This document shows positions 23,701 through 37,585 of a DNA stretch of 64,000 nucleotides, one piece after another. The stretch's first letter is position 1; each line of letters begins with the position of its first letter. The notes under the pieces were generated by a model. It ran no database searches. It worked only from the letters and a program-made list of their open reading frames with translations, and was not told the DNA's origin. The translations under genes were made by a program, and so were the position numbers. Location of the stretch: assembly GCA_949825045.1 (NCBI GenBank), contig OX463814.1:33374383-33438382 (forward strand), in the 5' to 3' direction. This stretch comes from Argyresthia goedartella. Its lineage: Eukaryota; Arthropoda; Insecta; Lepidoptera; Argyresthiidae.

Positions 23701-26667
23701 GGCTACATGAATTACTGACGAATGTACGAAGTAAAGGAGAAGAGACTTTTATTGGACCCAGGTTCATATCTTAGTTTTTTCATCCACAAGAGGTTATCAA
23801 CCAGATGCAAGATAACTTTATTTATACAACCTTATCTTAAAAGAAATCAAACTTTAAGAATGAAATATAATTATGAGAACGCTTCTTCAATAGCTTCCTT
23901 TATATGACTAAGATAACGTTAGTTTTAAAACTATCATAAACTTTCATATCCCCAACCGGTGCGCTGAAGTATCTAACAGTTGTGTACATGAAAGTTGCCA
24001 GTTTTATAGGTAAACTTTAAACTCAGGCCTTGTTGAAAACTAGACCTCCACAAGACACGGAGAAATCGTATTGGACGGAATACAACCGCTGCACCAAACT
24101 TAGAAATTGAATGATCAAAATGAAATCTTTGCATATTCTTGCAAAGAATATCCATTCAACGTCGCAGGAAAAAAACTTTGTAGCTTTTTCCCAATATCGC
24201 TAAGTGACAGCGGGTTTGAAATCCTCCATCAAGTCTATCAAAATCAAATAAAGCACAATTTTCCCCCATTACCGCCCTACGTATCTTCCGTCATTTCACG
24301 TATCGCTTTCAAGCCCAAAAGAGGGTAAGATGTAGAGACGTAAATAATAAATCAATATCAAACGTATGCTCGGTCTAGTATAAAGTTATTTTCCTGAGAA
24401 ACAGGATATTTGGTAGCCATGAAATTCAATGTTGGGGTTTGTCAGAATCAATCACCAATTAAATACTGGGCTGTTGCGTCTGGTACGGAAATTATTATCC
24501 GTATTGCGAATGTTTGTCTGATTGATCACTGCGCTGGTGCTATGAAATCACCCACGGCAAGTTGTTCTCAGCTCGCTCATTCCCTCGTCTATGGAGCCTT
24601 CAGTCACAGGATGACCGATGAGAATTCGCTGCTTTGTCTGATGCCATATCAATGCCCTATTCTATCATACGCTACTCAGGCTTGATTAAATCCGTGTCAA
24701 TGTTCCCACATTGCAAAAGAAATGTTTAACGTTGCGAATGGAATCCCCATTTCCGGATTCAAGAATATGTATTTTCAACACACACTAACGGAATGTAGGC
24801 AAAAACAATAAACACAACGCTCTTAGATAACTACCTTCACTAAGCAAACAAACAGGACATCACCTTAAATTAATAATTTAATACAGACTGCTTTAATCAC
24901 GGCCTCGAATTCGAGCTTAATTATTCCATCCGTAGGATAATTAATTTATCAAAAGAGGGCTTCCTAGGCAGGTATTACGGCAGACTCTTCATCTCTATTG
25001 TTGATGGAATAACGGAAAAATACTGGAGCTCCCGCAGACTTCCACTGCATCCATGCCATTGTTCCACATTTTCTTTCCCGCTCCAATTTCCTTGATGCAT
25101 TTATCATTTATGCCTGCGAATTTCTTAACCTTCGAAATTGTTTATTGAACAGGCGTCACTAATCTGAGTTTTGGATCTCTCCTCCCTCCGTCGATGTCTT
25201 TTTGATTTGGGCTGAAGCATCGGATTTGTAGGCATTTAGCAGGGTATCATGGTATGGGGTTGCGGGGTGGCCGCTCGGTTCCCATGCATGTAGGGTGTAA
25301 CGCTATTTTAGTGTGTCGTCGTTGGGTAATTTATGAGCATGCGATGCGTACATGCCTGCTTTTAGAGAGATGGTCTGGAATAACGATTTTCTTCGAATTT
25401 ATGTAGCTTTAACTATGATAAGTGACGTCATGACTCTCTTAGAGTAATAAAATTGAATTGAGTCCTTTTATGGAACGACGTTTCATTCGTTTCGTTTTCA
25501 TTATCGTTAACTGAGTTGATGGTAAACAGAAGGACTAAGAGACTGACTGTTTTTATTATGTTTAAGAAATTACTAAACTAAAAGTATTTTCAGAAAAACA
25601 TATTTATCAGTAGCGAGACGGGTTTTAAATTGATAGTGTAATGTGGTTACGAGTTATGTAATTGCTGTTTCTAAAAACATCACCTCCGGTTATTTTGAGC
25701 CCATAAATTCTAATAATTGTTCTTAGGAAATAAGGCGGTATGTTATTATTCGATAAGTCTAATTGAATTTAATAGCGCCTTTAGATTACATGGTATTGGA
25801 TTTAATTATAGGTAGTAATAAGTGTACCACCGGGTGAGATACTTCGATAAATAAAATAAAAAACATTTACTTTTCTGGATATCAAGGACTAAATGCGATC
25901 AATTGAATCCAACAGTTTGTATCTTAAGGAAATATAAGAATAAACAGTAGATTTACATCTCCCACATTCTTTTCTTAAGTAGTATTCGTCCAAAGTCTCG
26001 TCAAAAATTCAGCGTCTTCAACATTGTTGTTGTAAAATACGTAAACTTTGGGACCGATTTGTATCCAAATTATTTGTCAAGCGCGTCCATTCCGAAAATT
26101 GTTTCTAAAATTAGCGCCGAAGGGGTTTGTCTCTGCGGAGTTCGCTCCATGTAAATGGTTGTGACAAAGTTGTTTTAAGACTTACGAAGCTACTGGAAAT
26201 GGAAAATTGGGTATCATAATCTTCATCAGCATCTACTCGTTAAGGACGGTAAACTTTTGCAAAACAAGTGATACGTCACAACAATGATCCTTTGATCCAA
26301 GCATTTAATTTTGCTATACACTTCAATCACTATCCCCTCTAGATAACAACTTCACTAGCATTATCATCTCTCAAAAATATTCTGCAGCCAAATTTATGCC
26401 CTAGCATAGATGGTGGCTTATGACTGCATAAGGCAATGTCATGGAAAACGCAATGAGTTGGAAGCTAGGCACAGCTGTCAGGCCATTATGCTCGCTAATG
26501 GCCGGTCCACCGCACTGATTTTATTGAATTTTATATCTCTCTATTACCGTATTGATATATGCACTTTGGTATTGATTGGTACTGGATCGACGTAGTTGAA
26601 CTGACCAGTGACCACATTTGTTCAAATGTTATCCATAATATTGCTTACTTTCTGAGAAGTTTGACGG

Positions 26668-26890
26668 CCTCTGTGGCGCTGCGGTAGTGGCTCAGCCTAC
26701 CGTGCGAGAGTTCCCGGGTTCCATCCCCGGCTAGGGATAAAGAAAAAAAATATACTCTAGGTCTTGGATGTTTATAAGTGTGTGATGTCGCTTTTTCTGG
26801 TTCTCGCGACACAGGGTATCCTAGTGTGGGGCCAAAAGCAAAGCATTTATGTGCCTGTATAAAAATGTTTATGTAACATTTTTTTATGCC
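26668..26890 (+). repeat. tRNA-derived SINE, family B
   Basis: Head GGCCTCTGTGGCGCTGCGGT with A-box-like GTAGTGGCTCAGC, then TTCCCGGGTTCCATCCCCGG as the B-box region. The body has GATGTCGCTTTTTCTGG and ACACAGGGTATCCTAGTGTG. Copies lie at 27,680 (-) and 61,490 (+). Confidence 0.8.
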
Positions 26891-27679
26891 GTCGATGTTG
26901 AAAGAGTTCCCTAATAATATTCTAGTTATGTACTGAAGTATGTCTCTGCCACTCTGTATGGTTTAACGCGTGATGATAACCTTTTGTTTCTAAATATTAT
27001 TATGTATATAGCAAATCTCCTTAGCGAATTAGGGTACTTTAATGCTGTTCTTTTCTCTTCTTAAATTAAGGGACAATACATCTGGTGTCTTATATTTCAT
27101 TTTGTTACAAAACAATGCCACAACAAAACATTTTAGTTTTTTCATTATTTCATCTATAACTTTCTTACATTGCCCTTACTTTTGTCGTATATTGTCTTAC
27201 TTCTGCCGGTTCTATCCACCTATCACCCTGTGGCAGTCCCTTTCATAATAGAACAGTAAGTTGAGTATATAAATTAGCTGTCAAGCCGCTAATCGGTCTG
27301 ACAGGCCGGCGTTGAAACTTAAGAGACCATCAGATGGCTCCAAAGACTCCTAGGTTACAGCCAAAAATAACATAATAACGTTATATAGTTATTTATTCTG
27401 TTAACCTTTTAGCAAAGCCCTTTGAGAGGCCGTTAGTTTTGATGAGTATTGTATTTGGTGCGGTTTTGTTTGCCTACTGCGGCTATTTTTCATTGCTTAT
27501 AGTGCGTTTTTGGTGTTAAGCGTAATGTAAATATCGGCGTTTGTTGTAGGAAACTATTTCATGTCTAGTAATAGTTTAATGCTTCTAGTCCACCTAGTTC
27601 ACTATCAATTCTGGATTCCAAAAGGAAGATATTTTTACAAGAATTCAGTTCAAATCACATTAACGCTTATTGCACATAA

Positions 27680-27845
27680 ATTGCTCGCACTAGGATACCC
27701 TGTGTCATGGGAATCAGAAAAAGCGACGTCACAAACATGTAAACATTGAAGACCAGGGGTTTTTTCTTCCTCCCCAGCCGGTAGTCCAACCCGGGACCTC
27801 TCGCTTAGGGAGTACAGCCTCGGCCGCTACGCCATAGAGGTTCGA
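27680..27845 (-). repeat. tRNA-derived SINE, family B
   Basis: Inverted relative to the 26.7 kb copy. The minus strand carries GCGTAGCGGCCGAGGC in the A-box region and the inverted GTCCAACCCGGGACC at the B box. The 3' end includes the inverted CTAGGATACCCTGTGTC landmark. Confidence 0.8.
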
Positions 27846-30800
27846 TGGGCACTACACCACTTTCATTATATAGGCTCACTTTACCCTATTACAGAGCACA
27901 AGTCTCTCCTGGACCACGCCATTTATTGAGGTCATCTCGTATCCAGAATGCGCACAATCCATAACTTCCTAGCTACCGTAATAATATCATCTGACCATCG
28001 CATTTAAAAATTCGTTGTATAAAACCCAACAGCAGTACAATATTTGTCACCAAAACCCACAGCATCACTCTCCCCTCGCCCCAGAAACACACAGTTCGCA
28101 GAAAAATGGCGGACAATAGCGCAGAATTACCGCGTCTCCTGTTGTAATGAGCGAGGCAATGAGATAGCGATAAAATTTCGCCGCACAATACCGCCATAAT
28201 TAGAATTAACTGTCTCATTCCCACCCACATCCTGCCGTCTCTATTATGACGAGAACCAGACATCTCGGATCTGTGGCAGCCATTTTCGCAGTCCGCTGGC
28301 TTTACATATATAAAAATCAGTGCCTGTCAGCAGATGAGTGTGATTATTTCGTAATGGAAACTTATCGTCTTTTCACAGAGTTATAAAACTTTATAAAGAT
28401 GTAAATCTGTTTATCTTATTGTCTTATCAGGTTAAAATGCCTAAGATTTCTTGCTTTTCGAAGTTTGAGTCTTCTGCTGGAATTTCTTTTATTACGCTTT
28501 TACGAAGTCGACCTAGTCTTCGCTTCAGATCGTTATGAATATGTTGTCTTAAATGGTCTAAAAAGTTGTTCGATTTGATTTGACTATCAATTACTAAATT
28601 CAAAACTATTAATTTATAATACCTAAGTAGTGATATAAAAGAAATCTGAACATCCGCAGCACAGACTACCAAAATAGTATTATGTGCGATACGATTGAGT
28701 AAAAAACACTGTTCTCTCATACGGCGTCATTCAATTTCAACGCTACACAGAGTCTGCCATAATTGATTCAGTGACCGGATAAAATGTCGAAGGGCAGAGC
28801 GACCATGAAAAAATAATATAGATAAGGAAAGTTTTCTAACCTTTCCATATATTGGATTTTTCCAAATGTGGTGGATTGGTATATCTTCAATTGGAAATGT
28901 AATAAAAAGTTCATTGCTATAACAATTCAAGAGTCTTGTTTCTAAGAGTTTGTTTTATTCTAAAATAAGTGCATTAAATGTATGCAACTGTATCACTGAG
29001 CAGTTTTTGTTCTTAGATTTAGGGTCGCTGTACAAAATATCACTCGAAATTCCGTTGGAATATTAAGAAAAGAATGTAACCTTTATTCGCTATGGTTTGT
29101 TTAGACAGTATAATTGGTTGAACAGAAGAGTCTTTGTGTTTCGAAGTTCTGGAAACAATAACGCTTTGTTTCGGGAAACTAAAACACTTTCTTTTTGTTA
29201 TAAGTGCGGTTCAGGTTTCATTCACGATCAACGGTATTCCCATATTCTATCCGTTTTCAAGAAATTAAAACTCGACTCAAATCCACAGTGTCTTTTTTTA
29301 ATATTTCCCTTATATTTGATACCTAGTTATTGTGATATATGTAGATAATGGATATAAAGAATTATTTAACAATTATATAATTGCATTTAGGGACACAAAT
29401 ACCAAAATGCAAATGATAAGACCTAATTATGGCGATAAATAACGGTTCGGCGGTCATAAATAACGGATTGGAATCCCTAAACCGAATTCATAGAGAATTG
29501 GATTCGAAACGAAAGCCAAATGAATGAATATTCACCAAATCACATTAAGTTCTGTTTATTATTGAATAAATTTATCGTTTTATTTGTAGTTAGAGTTTCA
29601 GTTTTGCTAACTTTTGAGTTTTTTCATCTACTGATATGTTTTTTTTTTGAAACCAAATCTTCAAAACATGATGGAACCCGGGCGGTCAGCTTATCTCTGC
29701 AATAGATTATATGGTAATTAGGTTTAATATTATATTGTAATAAAAGCATTTAAACATAAACCATTATCGGAAACACTACGCTGAAGTAAAGGCTATCAAT
29801 CAAAAGGAATAACCCTTTGAAATACAATCTCGACTCTTAGACCCTTCAATTAGTAATAATTTGAGATAAGCCTCTAATTTAAAAATTTGAGTCACGGTGG
29901 GCACAAAGAAAGTGTAGAGGGAGGGCATTCATTAGCCTTCTTTTTGGGACCATTTTTATGAATTTTTCTTAAACCTTTTCATATCCATAATGCATGTTGC
30001 TTCGCCGACTTTGTAGCAATTAACTGCTATAAATCGTAGTTCGACAGCTGATGGGTGAATATTTTTTATTCATAACGAGTCTGAGAGTTTCTACTTTACC
30101 TATATAGTATAAAATAAATGCCAGCTTTATTGTTGGAGACACTTATGACAGACCCAAAGCCCACTCGTCACAGGACAAACCGGGGTGTTATCTCCAGAAA
30201 TAAATGACCAATTAAAACAATCTAATTCATTCGGTCCCCTGCAGGGTGGAAGCATAAATCAACATGCCGACGAGTGGCGATAAACATTTTGTGACTTCTA
30301 ACTCAGGTGATAAAAACTGTCCTCCTTTTTTCTAACATTTCATCAGCGAAGAGCCCTTTGAAAGGGTGACATTTTTTAGACTAACGGCTACTCAATTGTT
30401 ACGTGACCACCCTTTGTGTTTTATGGATGGTTCCTTTTGACACAAAAAAACTACCCTAAAAGACTCTAACGAGGCGATTTGAAGATTTTTTGTGACATCA
30501 AGAGTGGTAGCGTAATTGGTCGTAATGCGTGTGATAAGAACTGTTGATTTTAGATTTTCTGACAACACTTGAGTCAATATTTTTGATGCCGCATGCCTGA
30601 ACATTAAGTGCTGGGTAATGGGTTAAGCCAACGAGAGGTGAACACTTGTTGTAAGAACCACAATGGATGCAACCTATGCGGATAAGAGGGTCAATATTTT
30701 GATTGCGCGTGGTTTTAGCTGTTGGCTGTTGGAACATGTGGTCAAACATTGAGCAATATCGAATAGCTGTTTAATCTTGTGGCGCGTGTTATAGCGTGCG

Positions 30801-32889
30801 GTGCGGTGCTACAAATGTTTCCTACATTAACCACATGCAAAGGCGAATGTTCATGAATGTTGCTCCGAATATAGCCTGGTATGAATCAAGCGAGAATATT
30901 CTTACTAGCCGGGAATTTCACGGAAGACAACAGTTTCTTAGCTCGTTTTCATGCCTTGAATTGTTATTTTTCTAGCTAACTAACTTCCTAATAGCTAAAT
31001 TACGCTGTATGTCGCCCTTATTCATATTGCCATAAAAACAATATTTTCTGACTGAGAATCTGTTAGGAGGTGACTTAATATTGAGGTCATGTAAGAATAT
31101 GTAACTGTTTATATTGGTAAGCTGCATATAGGGCAGCTCGTGTACCTGGACCTGATAAAATATTCACGTTTTAATTATATTTCTCGGGCCACTTTGATCG
31201 TCCCCTTGATTGATTGTCTGACACGGCGCGAATCAAAAAATGGCGGTAAAATTTTAAGATCGCTATTAAAAAGTAATGGGAATGTTTAATGACATGGAAA
31301 ATTTGACACTTTAACCATGGCAGAGGCGGGTTTGAACTAAATAATTTGAAATTTATTGACTAATAACCGATGCCCGTGACTTCACGCGCTTGGAGTTGAG
31401 TAAGAATGGCCATACGCGAATACAGACGTTTCTTCTTTTAGTTTTTAGATTCTTGATAGGTCCCTGTCGTATAATACCCATATAAATGACGTCTTGTATC
31501 TAAAAACTACCTCCTATCTATGTCCTACATCTTCACGGTTCCAGTAGTTTTTAAACTTTATACAAATTCTTGCACTCCTCCCCCTTTTTTCTCCTTGTGG
31601 GGCAAATTTGAATAAAACCTTCACTTAACTGAAGCCTTATATCTGTAAACTAACCTATCTGGCAAATGTCAGATAGGTCAAGTACTTTATTTATTTACCT
31701 TAGTGGGGAAAAAAAATATACTAATTAACTGACTTCTGGCACCTATAAATTATTTACCTGCAAAATTTTAGCTTCCTGGGTCAAGTAGTATTTGATTTTC
31801 ATAAAAACTGTAACACCCCATTAATCCCCTTAGGGGATGAATTTCGCCAAATCGCCTCTTAGTGCTATATAATAATTATATAAGGAACCAAAAGTTTCAT
31901 GGTCTAGGTCCAACGGTTTAGGCTGTGCGTTGTTAATGAGTCACGATATTAGAAGAAATACGAACCGAAAAAATACGACATTTATACATAATTTATGATG
32001 TTTGTACCATTGTCATATTTCTATATAATATGGCGACACTGTTCTGTCATTCTATTCTAAACACAAGCCGATGAAGTCATAATATGTAATAATGCCCTGC
32101 TTTATCATTAGAAACAGACTGCTTACTATGTCTGCATCCTATTCATCATCAGAGCAAATAGGCATTAAACGAACACTGTGGGAAAGGTCATTCTCATGGG
32201 TTAGGAATTTGTGTCTACCGATAAGTCCTATCCTTGGAGGTTATCACAAGATAATTAATTATGTATTCTACGGTATCTTAGGTTGGGATATAAATACGCA
32301 TCTTTTTTGAATCCTTCAAATTCTTTATACCTAGAAGTTATCTTCAGTCAACTTTATTTTAACATATTCGCGCCCGGTACAAAATAAAATGTGAAGTCCC
32401 GTTTCTTGACGTTGTGCAACACTGCGGCAGCAACACCCAAACGCGTAAAGTTTGATCGCCAAAAGCGACCGGTCGTAACATAAACCAAACTTTTACTGGC
32501 CCTTGGTGGTTTTTGACAACTCTATTTCGAAGAACTTCAAAAGTTTGTGGCACGTACATTTATTTATGAATCGAATTTGTTTCGTCTCCGCCGCCTTGGC
32601 GTCAGTATCGGAGTGGCTCGAAATGGGTGAAATGCAAATACGAATTTGAGACAGTGGTTCCAACCAATGTGGTACAACCTATAGATGTTGAAATGTGCTC
32701 CCCAGAATGGAGAGTTTGATTATAGAATTTGAAGTAGGATGTAGTAAGCAATCAGTCATATTAATAAATCGTATTAATAAATAAATAAATAGACAATCGC
32801 TGTAATGATGGTTTCAGAGAACATGTGTCTACACCACATCCATGTTTGAACCTATGTTCAGAAATTGGTAGGCCATTCAGCCTTATCTT

Positions 32890-32975
32890 TGGGAAATATT
32901 AAACTGCACATCAAAAATACTGATTTTCACAGCAAATATCATGGAAAAATGCTGCGGTAGCTTAGGTAAAAAATA
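32890..32975 (+). repeat. repeat shared with the 3' UTR foldback element
   Basis: TTAAACTGCACATCAAAAATACTG followed by GCTGCGGTAGCTTAGGT matches, in inverted orientation, the right end of the element at 52,626-52,813. Confidence 0.65.
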
Positions 32976-34205
32976 CAATAACTGCTAATTGGGGCCCAAA
33001 CATACCTTTACCATTATCAGGTCTCTAGTACCAGGTGCGAAATAATCTTACATTTTTATGACAAAAATCACAGAGACTTTTTGTGTTGCTCAATCGAGGG
33101 TGTTAACTTGGATACCACCTTTTGTACTTTCCGTATATTCTATTTTTGACAGTTAAAGGAAGGTGCTAATACGACCCCGTCCTGTGCTAATGTTACGAAT
33201 AAAACGTTGATCCATTGTGTTACATTTCACAAGTTTAACTCAATATTATAATCTCAGAATTTTCTTTTCATTTCTAACTCGTATTCGTAGTTAAATATAC
33301 ATGCTTATATAGGTATATACTTATAGGTACTTAGTTAAATGTTTATCAAAATTACGAAATTATGAGCAGAGCAAAGCTATTCACTGGCTCAATTTTACCA
33401 CATCCCAAATTTTTGAGACAGCATTCATAAGCATCTAAAATACTCTCTCATAATAATCTCTTAGCCGCTTTGTGAGGCCGCTTCCGCTGAGTACAATAGC
33501 CGCATGTAAACTTTGTGAAATGGGCAAAAATAATCCGCTACGCAAAGCCCAATACATCACGCGAGCTGTCAGTCGAGACCGCAGAACAAAAATAGTGTAT
33601 TATGAGAAAACCTTCCACCGCCGCGCTTTGTCAAAAAGTTTGACAAAAACTTGCGCAATTTTGCCAATACGCATCGACGTCGGACGTTACGTCACAAAAA
33701 CTTTAAAACGCGTTCAAACAGTCAAAATTAGCTTTAGTGTTTTGTCTCAGTCAAGTCTACGCTTCATTGATAGCAAAGTTTAAAAAAACAAAGAATCCAA
33801 TGACGTTAGTTGGACACTTTTGATCTTCAATGTAGGCTGAATGAAGAATTTCCTATGCCATAAAATCTATAACCGCTTCAAAAAAGTGACTGCCGAAAAT
33901 AAGAGCGCCATTTTTGATGTAGCTTTTAGGAAGGTTTTTTAATTTATCAGAAAACCCTTAGTTGGTAAGGAATCGTAAAACAACGGCTCTAGGTAATGGT
34001 AGGTTAATAGTATATTAGACGCCTACGTTGACGGATTTATGGTAGTGGCAATCAAAAATGAACAAAGTGTCGACAAATAAGCTGGCGAGAAATGTCTGGC
34101 TGCCGTAAGTTTTGGTGTTTCTTTGAAATACCAAGGATTTATTAAGATGTCACAACAAAAAAACTAAATTGGCAGCTAGACACTGGCTTATTCGTCAGTA
34201 TTTAA

Positions 34206-34345
34206 GGGGTCCGTGCCCGTAGGGTGCCAAAAGGAACCTATTGCGAAGCCTCCTCTGTCCGTCTGTCCGTCCGTCCGTCTGTCCATCTCTCTATCTCAGA
34301 GGGATGTTGTTTTCACAGAATGTGTGTTACTTTTATAAATAAAAG
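34206..34345 (+). repeat. family G repeat, truncated
   Basis: GTAGGGTGCCAAAAGGAACC, GCGAAGCCTCCTCTGTCC and a GTCTGTCCGTCCGTCCGTC run match the start of the family; the later half is missing. Confidence 0.7.
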
Positions 34346-37300
34346 GGTCTCCATTCTTGTCTCTTGAGAGGTTTTTTAATACCCCTGCGACTTACCAAAT
34401 CATCTCCGTTCAAATATCAATATGATATCGCGCGACGACGACGCGTCGGTGACATGACTAATTGGTCTGACTTCGGATCTGCAATTTGACTGGTATCGAA
34501 ACCAATTTCGGACATATTAATTTTTGGTTCACAGGCCCCCCTATTAGCGAGGTCTACTGCCCACAGGGCCACTATCACTCTGAATGTTTAGTTTCTAAAA
34601 AGGCTGGTATTTCTTGCATCTTGGCGTCACAATTATTCAATTTTAAAGTGGAGCGGCGGCGGCACTCATGCCTTCATATTTTATAGAGCTCGAAGCGATC
34701 AATCGCTCTTTGTGTGGGGCTAACACACGTCGACACTCTTCGGGTGCAACGTAAATATGCCATCGTCAAAAGAATCATTATTCAAAAATCATGTGAACTC
34801 TTTCATTTATTTCTGTAACACCCAAACGTGTGATCCAAAAACGCTCTTTTCCACGAATTTTGTAATGCAACTCTCATTCAAATGCTATCTCAGAGTAATA
34901 TTTTATTATTTGTTATACCTGTAATACTGGAAGGTGTTACTTTTGTTAGTGTGAATTCTCCGATTCATCAACCACCAGTCCATCACTTACCGTATTTTCT
35001 TCGACACAAATATTTGCTGAGAAATACACTATTTGCTCGAGTAATAAATAACACATTTCATTTGAGAATGCATCCAAATGGTGTTAATATTAACCAGTTC
35101 TGTATACAGAAACTTCAAACGTTATTATGAGCCTTGTTGACGTAGCTATGTGAAGATTAAACAACTTGAAGCTTAACACTGCGTTTAGTGAGTTTGCTAA
35201 ACTTATCTTTTCGACCGCACCTTATGTAGAGTCAACTGATGTAATTTTTCGTTAAGTGTCGCTACAATCGCTACATGTACTTACGACATTAATGTGACCA
35301 AAACAATTTCCCTTATTTTAACAAGGTTTATGTCGATGGCCTAATTCTTAAAGACTGCATTTTGCTCTACATTATCATTATTGTAAAATTATCATCGGGA
35401 TTGACATGCATGATACCTTTTTATTTGAGTTGTATTCGACCAAAGTGCTGGGAGATAAGGTTTTGTAAGATTTTTCTAGCACTCATATGTTGTTACTCCT
35501 TTTTGTCACATCCTGTACAAGCCTTTAGCTTGGTCTTATAAACTTAACTTTGAGAACAGAGCCTCTCACATGGAATGAGCTTATTGTTTACAAAACGATA
35601 CATTATTGGTACACGTGAGCTGTCAACGATCAAGTGATCGTAAATCTCAAAATTTAACCCCGGTTTAACCTTGGTAACACCGTGTTTGTTTTGGTTAACC
35701 ACTCGGTGCCCAACTCCCATGGGAACCACGTTTTTAGTTCTTGGATAGGTTAGTTATACGACGAACCCTTTCTTAGTTTACATTATTTTATGTAAACAAT
35801 AAACAATGACGTCTTCAACATAATTTATAGCCACTTGTGGTCCTTTTCCACGCAAGGGATATATTTTAAGGTCACTGTCTTTTTTAAGGTAGGATCAGGT
35901 AACGCTTTAGAGAAACAATAAGTAAAATGCATAAACAGACCTTGTTTGTGACAATTCTTAACCCTATTTAAATATGGAACCACGAATCTGAATACAAATT
36001 GTTCCAGTTTAGTTTGTCCTCCGAGGCACCATTTTCTAGCTATAGTCCTCTAACAATATTTGTCCGCTGCAACGCAATCTGTATCATGAGTTGCATCCGT
36101 TATCATACCGGTATGATGTTTCAAGTGAGACAGCATATTTATTGGGTCTCTCGTAACCCGCTGGATTTTATAACTTCTACTATGCATATCTTATCTGAGT
36201 CGCGCTACTGCATCATTGTAAACAAAATGTTATTATCAATATTTTATAGCCTGCCAACTGAGATAGTGGAGGGAATAATAAAGTCATTGAGGTTTTGCTA
36301 GGTTGGTATAAAACGATGATTTGAATAAAAAATTAACATATTTTAGTCTATAAACAATCTACAACTACACCTTTATAAGAAGTGAACCACAATTAAATTT
36401 AACACTTTATTAACTGTGTATCTTGTTGAATACAAATTAGAAATGAATACATTTGAATAACGCTGATAATGTGGCTTTAACTATACCTAAACAGATTAAA
36501 GTGAAGATAGACAAGTTTACAATAACAATTCATACGAGGGTTAGCACCACAAGGATATATGACCCGCACACTTAAATATCGCTAAGCAATTGAACACAAA
36601 GGGGTTTTGTTTTCAATTAGGCGTATTGATGATTATTGGATCAGTTTAGATATCTGTCAATTTCAATTGAGACTTCCTTGTTTATACTAAACATCTTTAT
36701 TTATCCGCCTATACATTACGACTAAGACAAAAAATAGTAGCCCGTAAAACTTGAGTGGCATGTTCTACATCTGTTTCATTAAACCGAGGGGATTAAATGA
36801 GCTCCTGGGTTTAATAATTCTGTAAACTATTTAAATCTTGGATTTCGACATAGCCGAGTTTGGGCGACAGAACTATGTTAATTTCTCAGAATCGTCAAGC
36901 GACTGACGCGTGACTGGCGTGGCGCTGATGACAAGATTGAGAGTCCTAAATCTTCAATTGACAAATTATTGCTGTCTTTTTAATACGTTATCAAAATAAA
37001 TATTCTGAAGTTGTTTACGTTACTGCAAGTACCCTTATAAGTATGGAGTGGAATGTTGCTGTGTATCTTTGTAATCACATTATAAAGGTCCAGTATAATT
37101 CCGGAGCAGAATATTAAACCCTTGCAAAGGAAAGGGCTAGAGGTGTATTATTGAATAAAGCAAAAGGGCTTTATGGAATTCTATGTGAAATGCAAACTGG
37201 GTTAGGGGTTTGGGATTTTAAACCAATAAACTTGAATTTGCATCGTTCATTTGTGTTGTTATGTACTGGAATAAGTTACACTAGAGAACGTATGTAGGTA

Positions 37301-37444
37301 TAGTAGATATTTAATATACTCGCCGTTACTTGAACTACTTTTTAAAATACTGTGTATATCGAGATTATGTACTTGAACTGATTTTTTTAATTGTTTCCTG
37401 ACTTCTTTATTTTTTATAATTGAAAATTATATTGTCCTTTACAG

Positions 37445-37533
37445 ATGACGCGTCAATGTCCTCACAATGCCCCCAACAAGTCTCACCCACGGATCGTTGC
37501 CTAACACTGGGAAGATAATGTGGGAGCTCTAAC
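37445..37533 (+). promoter_or_regulatory. robo2 5' leader segment with upstream ORFs
   Basis: It follows an acceptor (CAG ending at 37,444). Three upstream ATGs open short frames, all closed before the main start: 37,445-37,504, 37,456-37,518 and 37,518-37,532. The main ATG is at 37,534. Such a leader would be expected to lower or gate translation, if it is transcribed as drawn. Confidence 0.5.
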
Positions 37534-37585
37534 ATGGATACACTAGCTGTGGCGTCCCTTCTCGGACTCGTTTGCTTAATGCCAG
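37534..37585 (+). CDS. robo2: robo2 coding exon 1: signal peptide
   Basis: MDTLAVASLLGLVCLMP is a short hydrophobic leader typical of secreted and membrane proteins. The exon ends in phase 1 before GTGAGA; joined to 43,890 it continues GPVNGG. The intron is about 6.3 kb and holds two antisense LINE remnants. Confidence 0.85.

Larger units (their letters stand above)
20783..37444 (+). other. probable leader intron of robo2 (about 16.7 kb)
   Basis: It opens with GTGAGT and closes with a pyrimidine-rich TTGTCCTTTACAG. No coding exon of the receptor is needed here, since the protein is complete without it. It holds two family B SINEs (26.7 and 27.7 kb), a family G fragment (34.2 kb) and a repeat shared with the 3' UTR (32.9 kb). 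Single reading frames such as 33,472-33,783 have no domain and sit alone. Long early introns of guidance receptors often hold enhancers; none is identified here. Confidence 0.4.

Noticed and set aside
33472..33783. 103-codon frame in the leader intron
   Set aside because: No recognisable domain, no flanking splice logic with the receptor, lies alone in intron.
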